Origin: Flavitalea plasmicola
GTDB lineage: Bacteria; Bacteroidota; Bacteroidia; Chitinophagales; Chitinophagaceae
Assembly (NCBI RefSeq): GCF_030546645.1
Contig: NZ_JAUOTO010000003.1
Span: forward strand, 340,956 to 404,955
DNA: 64,000 nucleotides
Reading direction: 5' to 3'
Position numbers and translations under genes: made by a program. Position 1 is the stretch's first letter. Every line of letters begins with the position of its first letter. The notes below the pieces were generated by a model. That model did no database searches, was not told the origin of the DNA, and saw only the letters and a program-made list of their open reading frames with translations. This document shows, piece by piece, positions 26,595 through 34,268 of the stretch.

Positions 26595-28936
26595 AAGGGA
26601 TAGTTTATGCCCAGCTGGAACTGCCCGTCGCTGAGATGCATATCGTAGAACCACTTATCGCTGTTTTCCAGCCGCTGCGGATCTTTGAGCTTATAGGCCC
26701 AGTCAAATCGTATGAGGAAATAATCGAAATCCAGCCGGAGACCGGTGCCTGCGTCGACGGCTATCTCCTTGTAGAACCGGTTAAGACGGAAGTCGCTGCC
26801 CACGTCTCTCCCGGCGGAGTCGATCAGCTTGCGGTTCCAGATATTTCCCGCATCGGCATAAAAGGCGCTCTTCAGCTTGACGCCGAACAAAGTACCCAGG
26901 GGAAATCTATATTCGATATTGCCTTCCAGCTGTACATCCCCGAAGCGGTCGTATTTTGCATTTTCAGGCTTATCATAAAACTTGGAAGACCCCAGCCCCA
27001 GCTGCCGGATACGCCATCCCCGCATACTGTTTGGGCCCCCGGCAAAAAACGCTTTATAGAAAGGTAGGGTCTCCTCATACCCTTTGCCTTCCCTGCCATA
27101 AGCCCATCCCGCTCCGGCATAGGCACGCATGGCCAGCTCCGTCCTGCGCCAGTCTATGTGGTGGCTGTACTCTACCTCTCCTTTTATGAAACGCCAGAGA
27201 TCTCCCTGGTCCACCTCCTTGATAAGTCCCAGCAATGCGCCGCTTTCTTCCAGGCTGATGCGCAGGAAATTGGTATGAATACCAATCTTTCGCCGGCTGC
27301 TGTAGATGAATTGTGTACCTACTACCAGCCCGCTGCGGAAGGCCAGGTTCAGAGAAGGGATGCTGTCCAGGAACCGCTGGAAGCTGTCCGTCTTGAACAG
27401 CTTCGTGTATTCCACGTTCAACGGATTGAGAATAAACGAGCGGTTGCCTCTTGTCCATTGATAGCCCCAGGACGCATTGAAGGATTGCACGGTAAAGAAT
27501 TGACGCCTGTCCGTATAGGAAGCGTTGAGGTTGAGCACTGAGCGGAGGCTGTCCAGTCTCCGTTCCCGCCGTACGTTCCAGGGGACAATGAGACGGGGGA
27601 TGGAGATGGTATGTGCGATGCTGGCCTGGGTGGTCTGGATGAGGTCGTTACCCAACTCTACCCCGGCCCTTAGATTGGTATTGGAAAGGACGGATTGCCG
27701 GAAAGTATTGCGGTTGCGCAGTCCCAGATTCACGCCCACACCGAAAAGGTTGCCTACGGTAATGATATCTGCGGTATTGCGGCTGGCTTCCACGCCCACG
27801 TTGAGGTTCTGTTTTTTATTGGGATAGAGGCGCAGGGCGACATCCAGCAGGGAATCCGCGGGGCCTTCCGTGCTGAAATTAATGGAAGCCTGGTCCCATG
27901 CGCCCATCTGGCTAAACCTGTTGATGGTCCTGTCGTAGTTGGATTTCCGGTACATGCGCTGCGGCCGGAGATATACGTTGTTGGCGACAAAGGAAGGCTT
28001 GAACCTGTCTGTGCGGGCGATGATGGTAAAACCTTTCGCGGTGCTGGTATCAATCGTGCTGATCGCGATAGTATCTTCCAGGATGGGCAGGTCCGGGAAC
28101 ACGGTGACATGCCCGATGTAATATCTTTTGATCCGGCTGGAGTCCCTGACGGGCCGCTGCTCCACCACTACATGGACCGTGGGGTGCTCCCTTTTTCTAC
28201 GCAGCTCTTCCAGCAGGGCCGCCTGCTGAAAAGGGTCCAGGGTCGGATCGATAAGGCCTGCTACCACGGTGTCCTTGATGATGACCAGGTCTTCCTTGGA
28301 GAATTTATAGTAGCCATTGTCCTGGAACAGCGCAACCAGCCTGTCCAGCTCATCGGATAGGTTCTTATTGGAATAAGGCTGACCTCGCCGGAGAAGAGAC
28401 TGACCTTTGCTCTGCAATGCCAGGGCCTGAAGCGCAGGCGTATGCAGGTCATACCCGATGGAATCCAGCCGCAGCTGTTTGCCGGGCCATACCCGGAATT
28501 CAATGCTTACCCTGAACTGATCCTTAAAAGGTTTTTTCCTCCGGACGTGGACCGTATCTATATGAAAGGTATCCCTGATCTGCGGCGTATAATAGCCCGA
28601 CGCATTCAGCAGGGCCACCATATATCCGATGGAGCGGCGCACATTTGCAGAATCGAATGCAGGGGGATTGACCAGTTTTCTGTAAACGCCGGCGATGGAG
28701 GATTCCTGTGTACGGAGACTGTCGTCCAGCTGATTGAACAGGCGCAGGGTAAGATCCTTTTTTTCACCTCCCGGGATATCACCTTCTACTTTTATATTTG
28801 TGCTGTAGACAAACGGTTTTCCATACTGGTAGCCGGAGACTTGTTTGCCGGGCGTACAGGAAAACAGGAAGATCACCGTCGACAATGCAAATGCAGGGTA
28901 AAGGATGAACACACTAACTTGCCGGCGGTATAGCAT
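26591..28936 (-). CDS. BamA/TamA-like Omp85 outer membrane protein with a lipobox
   Basis: 781 residues from ATG 28936. The N-terminus has a lipobox-like LFSC (C27). It is followed by POTRA-like repeats (about 45-330) and a C-terminal surface-antigen (D15) barrel: GPNSMRGWRIRQLG, GDVQLEGNIEYRFPL, DAGTGLRLDFDYFLIRFD, ending in NYPF. Omp85 proteins insert barrels into the outer membrane or move proteins through it. The major BamA of Bacteroidota is not lipidated, so this is a TamA-like paralogue. The open frame can start at a TTG 15 nt upstream, but ATG is preferred. Confidence 0.9.
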   Translation of the reverse strand: MLYRRQVSVFILYPAFALSTVIFLFSCTPGKQVSGYQYGKPFVYSTNIKVEGDIPGGEKKDLTLRLFNQLDDSLRTQESSIAGVYRKLVNPPAFDSANVRRSIGYMVALLNASGYYTPQIRDTFHIDTVHVRRKKPFKDQFRVSIEFRVWPGKQLRLDSIGYDLHTPALQALALQSKGQSLLRRGQPYSNKNLSDELDRLVALFQDNGYYKFSKEDLVIIKDTVVAGLIDPTLDPFQQAALLEELRRKREHPTVHVVVEQRPVRDSSRIKRYYIGHVTVFPDLPILEDTIAISTIDTSTAKGFTIIARTDRFKPSFVANNVYLRPQRMYRKSNYDRTINRFSQMGAWDQASINFSTEGPADSLLDVALRLYPNKKQNLNVGVEASRNTADIITVGNLFGVGVNLGLRNRNTFRQSVLSNTNLRAGVELGNDLIQTTQASIAHTISIPRLIVPWNVRRERRLDSLRSVLNLNASYTDRRQFFTVQSFNASWGYQWTRGNRSFILNPLNVEYTKLFKTDSFQRFLDSIPSLNLAFRSGLVVGTQFIYSSRRKIGIHTNFLRISLEESGALLGLIKEVDQGDLWRFIKGEVEYSHHIDWRRTELAMRAYAGAGWAYGREGKGYEETLPFYKAFFAGGPNSMRGWRIRQLGLGSSKFYDKPENAKYDRFGDVQLEGNIEYRFPLGTLFGVKLKSAFYADAGNIWNRKLIDSAGRDVGSDFRLNRFYKEIAVDAGTGLRLDFDYFLIRFDWAYKLKDPQRLENSDKWFYDMHLSDGQFQLGINYPF

Positions 28937-28990
28937 AATGAGATTAAACAAACCCGGTCAGGGTTAACTTTTGTATGTAAACGAAAACCA

Positions 28991-29707
28991 ATGCTGGTAA
29001 AATCGCAGGTCAAATATATTCAAAGTTTAGGCCAGAAAAAATTCCGGGATGAAGAAGGGGCATTTGTCGTGGAAGGTCCTAAGATGGTCAGGGAGCTATT
29101 GCAAGCTCCGAACCTGGCGTTATTGCACCTGTTTGCCTTATCTTCTTTCCGGGACGCGGGCGTGCCTTTCACCGAAGTAAAGGAAGGTGAGCTGGAAAAG
29201 ATTTCTTTCCTCGCCACGCCCAACCAGGTCCTGGCCGTTTTCAGGAAGCCTGTCTTTGCCGCGCCGGATCACGACCATCGCGTCAGCCTGGTGCTCGACG
29301 GGATCCAGGACCCCGGCAACCTGGGAACCATCGTCCGCATCGCGGACTGGTTTGGCGTGGGCCAGGTGGTTTGCACCCCTGACAGCGCCGATGTCTTCAG
29401 TCCCAAGGCAATCCAATCGACCATGGGCAGCATTAGTCGTGTACAGGTGCTGTATGAGGATCCTCTCAGGTTGATGGACCTTCACCCGGACCTTCCCGTC
29501 TATGCCGCCGTGCTGGAAGGGAAAAGCATCTTCGAGCAGCCACGCGTCACGAAAGGCTGGATCGTCATCGGAAATGAATCAAAAGGTATCCGCGGGGAGC
29601 TGCTGCAACGCTCCACCCATCCCATTACCATCCCGCGCATCGGTGAGGCGGAATCCCTCAATGCGGCCGTAGCCACGGGGATCATACTATCGCACCTGGT
29701 GCGGTAG
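28991..29707 (+). CDS. TrmH/SpoU-family RNA 2'-O-methyltransferase
   Basis: 238 residues. The N-terminal substrate-binding part has SLGQKKFRDEEGAFVVEGPK. The SPOUT domain has motif 1 DGIQDPGNLGTIVRIADWFG, motif 2 IVIGNESKGI and motif 3 IPRIGEAESLNAAVATGI, which form the knotted SAM site. It methylates a ribose in rRNA or tRNA; which site is not clear. A near-match promoter (TAACTTTT) lies about 20 nt upstream. It is divergent from the Omp85 gene. A dispersed palindromic repeat begins 2 nt after the stop. Confidence 0.92.
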   Translation: MLVKSQVKYIQSLGQKKFRDEEGAFVVEGPKMVRELLQAPNLALLHLFALSSFRDAGVPFTEVKEGELEKISFLATPNQVLAVFRKPVFAAPDHDHRVSLVLDGIQDPGNLGTIVRIADWFGVGQVVCTPDSADVFSPKAIQSTMGSISRVQVLYEDPLRLMDLHPDLPVYAAVLEGKSIFEQPRVTKGWIVIGNESKGIRGELLQRSTHPITIPRIGEAESLNAAVATGIILSHLVR

Positions 29708-29708
29708 G

Positions 29709-29807
29709 AGCTGCAAGCTTCAAGCTACAAGCATCAAGCAGGACTTGTTAAGAGTTTTAACGCTTATTTGAGCCCACCTTGTAGCTTGTGGCTTGCAGCT
29801 TGTAGCT
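29709..29807. repeat. Dispersed intergenic palindromic repeat, copy 1
   Basis: Both arms are made of repeating AGCTnCAAGC units. The left arm (29709-29751) carries CAAGCAGGACTTGTTAA, and the right arm (29772-29807) is its approximate reverse complement. It lies between two convergent genes. The left arm matches the reverse complement of 53364-53406 in 38 of 43 positions, so these are two copies of one element in opposite orientation. It may end transcription from both sides. Confidence 0.85.
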
Positions 29808-29814
29808 GTTCGCT

Positions 29815-31041
29815 TTAGCGGAATTGTATCGCCCTCGCCGGCTGCATCCGCCGGACCACCAGGGTAGGGATCGTCAGGATGAGAAAACAAATGAGGAAAG
29901 TACCGGCATTCACCGCCACAATATGCCACCACTCCAGCTTTACCACGGCTTTTGAGATGAAATAAGCGTCCTCCGGAAGGGTAATGAACCCATATTTCTG
30001 CTGCAGCCAGCAGAGGAGGAGGCCGCACCCGTTGCCGATGGCCATTCCGAATAAAGTTATGATGGCGCCCTGGTAGAGGAATATTTTCTGGACAGCGGAA
30101 GTAGGGGCGCCGATGGCTTTTAAAATACCGATCATCCTTGTACGTTCCAGCACCAGGATGATAAGGCACGTGACGAGGTTGAGGGTGGCTATCACGATCA
30201 TGATCACCAGCACGATGAAGATAGTGAGGTCCTGCAGGTTCAGCCAATCGAAGATATTGGGAATGACTTCCTCTATGGTACGGCTGTTCCAGGCGTCTGG
30301 CAGCTGATTATAGATGGCGGAATTTACAGAGTCGGCCAGGCGATAGTCCTTGACAAAGACCTCGTATCCCCCGATCTGGTCAGGCCCCCAGTTGTTCAAA
30401 CGCTGGATCAGCCGCAGATCGCCGATGGCGATCAGCTTATCAAAGTCCTCGATGCCAATTTTGAAGATCCCGGCCACCGTGAGGGACCTCACCCGCGTGC
30501 CTTCCTGCTGAATGAAATAGATCAGCACCTTATCGCCTACTTTCAGCTTCAGCTGGCTGGCCATGGAGGCGGAGATGTTGATCTCGTTGCTATACCCGCT
30601 GTCGGGAAATTGCACCCAGCGCCCGCTTTTCAGGAAGGCGTCCATGTGGCTGAAATCATAACCTTTCCGCACTCCTTTCAGCATTATGCCTTCGATGCCT
30701 TCAGGGCTCCGCAGGACGGCATTCTTGGTCGCATAGGCTCCGACGCTTAGTATGTTCCTGTTGGCGCGCAGGACCCGTCTTACCGTATCGTTCTCCGATA
30801 TCGGTTGCTCCTCGGCAATGGCTGCCCTGTTAGGCGAGGCATATTGTACACGGATATGCCCCCACAGGCTGAAGATCTTCTGGCTGATGGTGTACTGGAA
30901 TCCCTTTGTAAAGGCGAGTGTCAGGAGCATGGCCGCTATGCTGATCGCAGTTGCGGTGATGGCCAGCCGGATGATAAATCGGGAAAAAGATCGTTCCCGG
31001 TTGAAAGCCACGCGCCGGGCGATAAATGCTGCTACATTCAA
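29815..31041 (-). CDS. FtsX/LolE-like ABC transporter permease
   Basis: 408 residues. TM1 lies near 25-46, a periplasmic MacB-like domain of about 200 residues follows, and three C-terminal TM helices lie near 270-400 with a GILKAIGAPTSAVQKIFL coupling loop. This is the architecture of LolC/E-type lipoprotein release and MacB-type permeases. The partner ATPase is not encoded nearby. Lipoprotein trafficking is plausible because the N-terminus (FIARRVAFNRERSFSRFIIRLAI) resembles LolC/E, but the substrate is inference. Confidence 0.88.
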   Translation of the reverse strand: MNVAAFIARRVAFNRERSFSRFIIRLAITATAISIAAMLLTLAFTKGFQYTISQKIFSLWGHIRVQYASPNRAAIAEEQPISENDTVRRVLRANRNILSVGAYATKNAVLRSPEGIEGIMLKGVRKGYDFSHMDAFLKSGRWVQFPDSGYSNEINISASMASQLKLKVGDKVLIYFIQQEGTRVRSLTVAGIFKIGIEDFDKLIAIGDLRLIQRLNNWGPDQIGGYEVFVKDYRLADSVNSAIYNQLPDAWNSRTIEEVIPNIFDWLNLQDLTIFIVLVIMIVIATLNLVTCLIILVLERTRMIGILKAIGAPTSAVQKIFLYQGAIITLFGMAIGNGCGLLLCWLQQKYGFITLPEDAYFISKAVVKLEWWHIVAVNAGTFLICFLILTIPTLVVRRMQPARAIQFR

Positions 31042-31115
31042 ACATTATAGTTTAAGGCCAAATCTATAAAAGTTTTTTCCAATTTTGTGTTACATTGTTC
31101 TGCAATTCTTTTCCC

Positions 31116-32393
31116 ATGAAGCACCTCCTCCTGTTTTTCTGCGGTAATCTGCTCGCCATCTTCGCATGGGCGCAAGCTCCGGACTCTATCTATGGGCCTA
31201 ATATCAAACTGCCACAGCTCTACCAGGCAGGCAACCAGTTGGGCTATCCCGTCCTGCAGCTGAATGGCAACGACCAGCTGGAGCTTCATTTTGATGACCT
31301 GGACGGAGACGTGAAGAATTATTACTACACTTACCAACTATGCAACGCTGACTGGAGTCCTGCCGTTGTCAGCGTATTTGACTATATCAGGGGGTTTGCG
31401 CAAACGCGCATTTCCAATTATCAGCTGTCTTCCGTAGCGCTCACGCGCTATACGCATTACCAAGCCTTGCTGCCTGATGCCAATTGCGTGCCCATCCATT
31501 CAGGCAATTACCTGCTTAAGGTATTCCTGGACGCAGACACTTCCAAACTGGCTTTCACCCGGCGTCTGCTGGTGCTGGACAAAAAGATCAGCGGCGGAAT
31601 GCAGCTGCTGCAGCCCCTGGATCCTGATATTGCACATACGCATCAACGTCTCCTGCTGAAATTGAATGTGGCCAGCGTGAATCCTTCCAACGCCCTGGAC
31701 CAGATCAGGGTAGTGATCCTGCAAAACTATCGATGGGACAATGCCCTGCGTAATATCAAGCCCACGTTCTATGTCAATAATGTCCTGGATTATAACAACA
31801 ATGAGGACGGCATCGTATTTGCCGGCGGAAGTGAATGGCGTTGGCTGGATCTGCAGAGCTTTCGTTTCCAGAGCGACAGGGTGCAGAGCGTCAACTACGG
31901 CAAGCGGTCCACCGAGGTCCTGCTCAGGCCGGATGGCGATAGAAGCCGCCAGCCCTACCTGTTCTACAAGGATTATAATGGATCCTGGTTCTCGCAGACG
32001 ACGGAAAGCATCAATCCCTATTTCCAGACGGACTATGCCACCGTCCGTTTCTATTTTGTACCGGCTGATCGTTCTCCCTGGCCCGACAAGGATCTGTACC
32101 TGCTGTCCCAGTTTACCGGTGGCGGCCTGAACGATTCCACCCGGCTGGTGTTCAACGCTGAAAAAGGAAGATATGAAACATCCTTCCTGCTAAAGCAGGG
32201 ATTCTATAATTATGCATATGTCACGGTAGACAGGTCGGACCCCGCCCGCAAACCATCCTTCGAGTTCACGGAAGGCAATCACATAGAGACGGAGAACACA
32301 TATACGGTTCTCGTTTATTACAGGGCCCTGGGTGCAAGAGCGGATGAACTGGTGGGCGTTTTGTCAACCAGCAGCCTTAATACCTTTCGATGA
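31116..32393 (+). CDS. Type IX secretion plug-type protein (DUF5103 family)
   Basis: 425 residues from ATG 31116. A signal peptide ends near AWAQ (about residue 18). The family blocks are present: QLGYPVLQLN, LELHFDDLDGD, YYYTYQLCNADW, then SGNYLLKVFLD. Members called PlugA close the SprA translocon channel of the T9SS on the periplasmic side when it is idle. Its presence supports a T9SS elsewhere in the genome. A TTG 21 nt upstream would add seven residues before the signal peptide and was not used. Confidence 0.88.
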   Translation: MKHLLLFFCGNLLAIFAWAQAPDSIYGPNIKLPQLYQAGNQLGYPVLQLNGNDQLELHFDDLDGDVKNYYYTYQLCNADWSPAVVSVFDYIRGFAQTRISNYQLSSVALTRYTHYQALLPDANCVPIHSGNYLLKVFLDADTSKLAFTRRLLVLDKKISGGMQLLQPLDPDIAHTHQRLLLKLNVASVNPSNALDQIRVVILQNYRWDNALRNIKPTFYVNNVLDYNNNEDGIVFAGGSEWRWLDLQSFRFQSDRVQSVNYGKRSTEVLLRPDGDRSRQPYLFYKDYNGSWFSQTTESINPYFQTDYATVRFYFVPADRSPWPDKDLYLLSQFTGGGLNDSTRLVFNAEKGRYETSFLLKQGFYNYAYVTVDRSDPARKPSFEFTEGNHIETENTYTVLVYYRALGARADELVGVLSTSSLNTFR

Positions 32394-32464
32394 AAGATGC
32401 ATCTTTTGCAATAAAACAGGCTAAAAGTTTTTAAATATTTAAACCATCGTTACCTGTTTATCCG

Positions 32465-32472
32465 TATCTTTG
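32465..32472 (+). promoter_or_regulatory. -7 promoter box for the SRP RNA
   Basis: TATCTTTG, a perfect TAnnTTTG match directly before the 5' end of the SRP RNA. Confidence 0.65.
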
Positions 32473-32473
32473 T

Positions 32474-32576
32474 GGCCGGCAAGTCTTATACGACCAGCTC
32501 CCGCTGAACCCCCCCAGGGCCGGAAGGCAGCAAGGGTAAGTGGTCGCAGCGGTGCGATGTAAGTAACTTGCCTTTT
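32474..32576 (+). ncRNA. ffs: Small bacterial signal recognition particle RNA (4.5S-type)
   Basis: The conserved domain IV apical sequence is present: CAGGGCCGGAAGGCAGCAA, flanked by the CCCGCTGAACC lead. The ends pair (GGCAAGT at 32478-32484 with ACTTGCC at 32566-32572) and are followed by seven T residues. The orientation is fixed by the GGAAGGCAGCAA order. It binds Ffh and targets ribosomes making membrane proteins to FtsY. Small reading frames across it on the other strand are not genes. Confidence 0.95.
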
Positions 32577-32634
32577 TTTATTTATACCCGGGCCTCCAGG
32601 GCCCACTGCTCCGATAAAAGATAAATTTAATACC

Positions 32635-33288
32635 ATGAAGTTTTTTATTGACACTGCCGACCTGGCACAGATCAAAGAAGCAAATGACCTAGGCATTTTA
32701 GATGGCGTAACCACCAATCCTTCCCTCATGGCCAAAGTAGGCATCAAGGGCGAGGCGGCCGTAACCAACCATTACAAGACGATCGCAGAGATGGTAAATG
32801 GGGATGTAAGCGCAGAAGTGGTGTCCACTGAATTCAAAGAGATCGTAGAAGAAGGAAAGAAGCTGCATGCTATTCACCCCAACATCGTGGTGAAGGTGCC
32901 GATGATCAAGGACGGTATCAAGGCATTGAAATGGTTCTCCGATAATGGCATTAAGACCAATTGTACTTTGGTGTTCTCCGCCGGTCAGGCAATCCTGGCC
33001 GCCAAGGCAGGTGCTAACTATGTTTCTCCCTTCATCGGCCGCATCGACGACAGCAACTGGGATGGTGTAGAGCTCATTGCCCAGATCGCACAGATATATG
33101 CAGTGCAGGGCTACGAAACGGAGATCCTGGCCGCTTCTATCCGCAGTGCGCTCCATATCGTAAAATGTGCCGAAGCGGGTGCAGATGTGATCACTTCTCC
33201 CCTGGAACCCATCCTGGGCCTGTTAAAACATCCGTTGACGGATATCGGGCTGGCTAAGTTCCTGGCCGATGCAAAGGCGTTTAAATAA
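32635..33288 (+). CDS. Transaldolase / fructose-6-phosphate aldolase-like protein (TalC type)
   Basis: 217 residues, the short class 3 transaldolase length. It begins MKFFIDTADLAQIKEA, has the GVTTNPSLMAK loop and the Schiff-base lysine K87 in NIVVKVPM. It transfers a dihydroxyacetone unit in the non-oxidative pentose phosphate pathway, or cleaves fructose 6-phosphate. The two activities cannot be told apart here with certainty. It is encoded just downstream of the SRP RNA terminator and overlaps the convergent cobA gene by 8 nt. Confidence 0.93.
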   Translation: MKFFIDTADLAQIKEANDLGILDGVTTNPSLMAKVGIKGEAAVTNHYKTIAEMVNGDVSAEVVSTEFKEIVEEGKKLHAIHPNIVVKVPMIKDGIKALKWFSDNGIKTNCTLVFSAGQAILAAKAGANYVSPFIGRIDDSNWDGVELIAQIAQIYAVQGYETEILAASIRSALHIVKCAEAGADVITSPLEPILGLLKHPLTDIGLAKFLADAKAFK

Positions 33289-34078
33289 CTTTTAGTTGTT
33301 GCAGGCCATTGGCATCCGCAGGATGGCTGATGGCCTGCATTTTTATATCCATGCCCAGCGCTACGACAGGCCCTATGACGATGATCGAAGGGTGCGTCAG
33401 CTGATGGATAGACGCCAGTTCCGGTAGTTGCCGGACGACTCCCCGGGCCATTTTTTCTTCAGGCAGGGATGCCTGCCTTATAATAGCCGCAGGCATTGCT
33501 CCCAGGCCCGCCGCCTCATAAAGGGCTGCTATCTCCTTTAATTTTTTCATTCCCATATAGATCACTACAGTGGCTTTGCTCTTCATGGCCAATGCCAGAT
33601 CGGCTGAGAGATCACCGTCCTTTTTTGTACCGGTGATGATCCAGATGCTCTCGCTGACATGCCGGTGTGTAAGGGGGATGGCTGAAAGACCAGCCGCCTG
33701 CATGCTGCTGACTCCCGGTATATATGATACGGCAATCCCATGCTGGCGGGCAAAGACGATCTCCTCGAAACCCCGGCCAAAAATAAACGGATCTCCGCCC
33801 TTCAGGCGGATCACCCTTCCGGCGGCAAATGCTTTCTCCTTTATTAAAGTATGGATGGTCTCCTGGGGCGTATAAGCGCCATAAGGCAGCTTGCCTACAT
33901 AAATTTTTTCACAGTCGGGATGCGCCCAGTCCAGCAAGGCAGTGTTGGCGAGATTGTCATATAATATGACCGGCGCTTCCTTTAAGATCCGGTAGGCTTT
34001 TAGCGTGATCAGCTCCGGGTCGCCTGGACCGGCGCCTACTACAATCAATTCCGGATTATTATTATAAATAATGTGCAT
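33281..34078 (-). CDS. cobA: Uroporphyrinogen-III C-methyltransferase (SUMT)
   Basis: 265 residues from ATG 34078. It has the SAM-dependent tetrapyrrole methylase motifs GAGPGDPELITLKAYRIL, DNLANTALLDWA, LKGGDPFIFGRG and PGVSSMQAA. It makes precorrin-2, the precursor of sirohaem, which NirB needs. Precorrin-2 dehydrogenase and ferrochelatase are not in the window. An upstream start at 34123 would cross a perfect palindrome (34078-34093), so the shorter one is preferred. It is divergent from nirB. Confidence 0.93.
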   Translation of the reverse strand: MHIIYNNNPELIVVGAGPGDPELITLKAYRILKEAPVILYDNLANTALLDWAHPDCEKIYVGKLPYGAYTPQETIHTLIKEKAFAAGRVIRLKGGDPFIFGRGFEEIVFARQHGIAVSYIPGVSSMQAAGLSAIPLTHRHVSESIWIITGTKKDGDLSADLALAMKSKATVVIYMGMKKLKEIAALYEAAGLGAMPAAIIRQASLPEEKMARGVVRQLPELASIHQLTHPSIIVIGPVVALGMDIKMQAISHPADANGLQQLKVI

Positions 34079-34093
34079 ATGATATATATCATA
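34078..34093. promoter_or_regulatory. Perfect palindrome with FNR-like core TGAT-N4-ATCA
   Basis: TATGATAT/ATATCATA is a 16-bp perfect palindrome. Its core is TGAT-ATAT-ATCA, close to the E. coli FNR site TTGAT-N4-ATCAA. It overlaps the first base of cobA and lies 175 nt before nirB. The FNR-like regulator encoded at 39275-39994 is the obvious candidate binder (inference). Confidence 0.5.
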
Positions 34094-34178
34094 CAAATTA
34101 GGCAAAAAATCCAGTCGTGGCAATTATTTTATTATATAAATAATATTTATTTGCAAAAAAAGTCATATAATTGTATGG

Positions 34179-34208
34179 AAGTATTACATGTGAAAATAGA
34201 TAATACTT
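34179..34208. promoter_or_regulatory. Inverted repeat in the nirB upstream region
   Basis: AAGTATTA and TAATACTT form perfect 8-bp arms, 14 nt apart (about two helical turns centre to centre). A near-palindrome CATATAATTGTATG lies just before it at 34164-34177. It is about 60 nt before the nirB ATG and could be an activator site. A near-consensus -7 box (AACGTTTG) follows around 34222-34229. Confidence 0.4.
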
Positions 34209-34268
34209 GCACTGACTGCTAACGTTTGCCTGCCATCCAACCTGGGGATTCCCCTTAAAAATGATCAT

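Noticed and set aside
32439-32768. Minus-strand frame crossing the SRP RNA
   Set aside because: The RNA gene and its T-tract explain the sequence; the frame also overlaps the transaldolase start.
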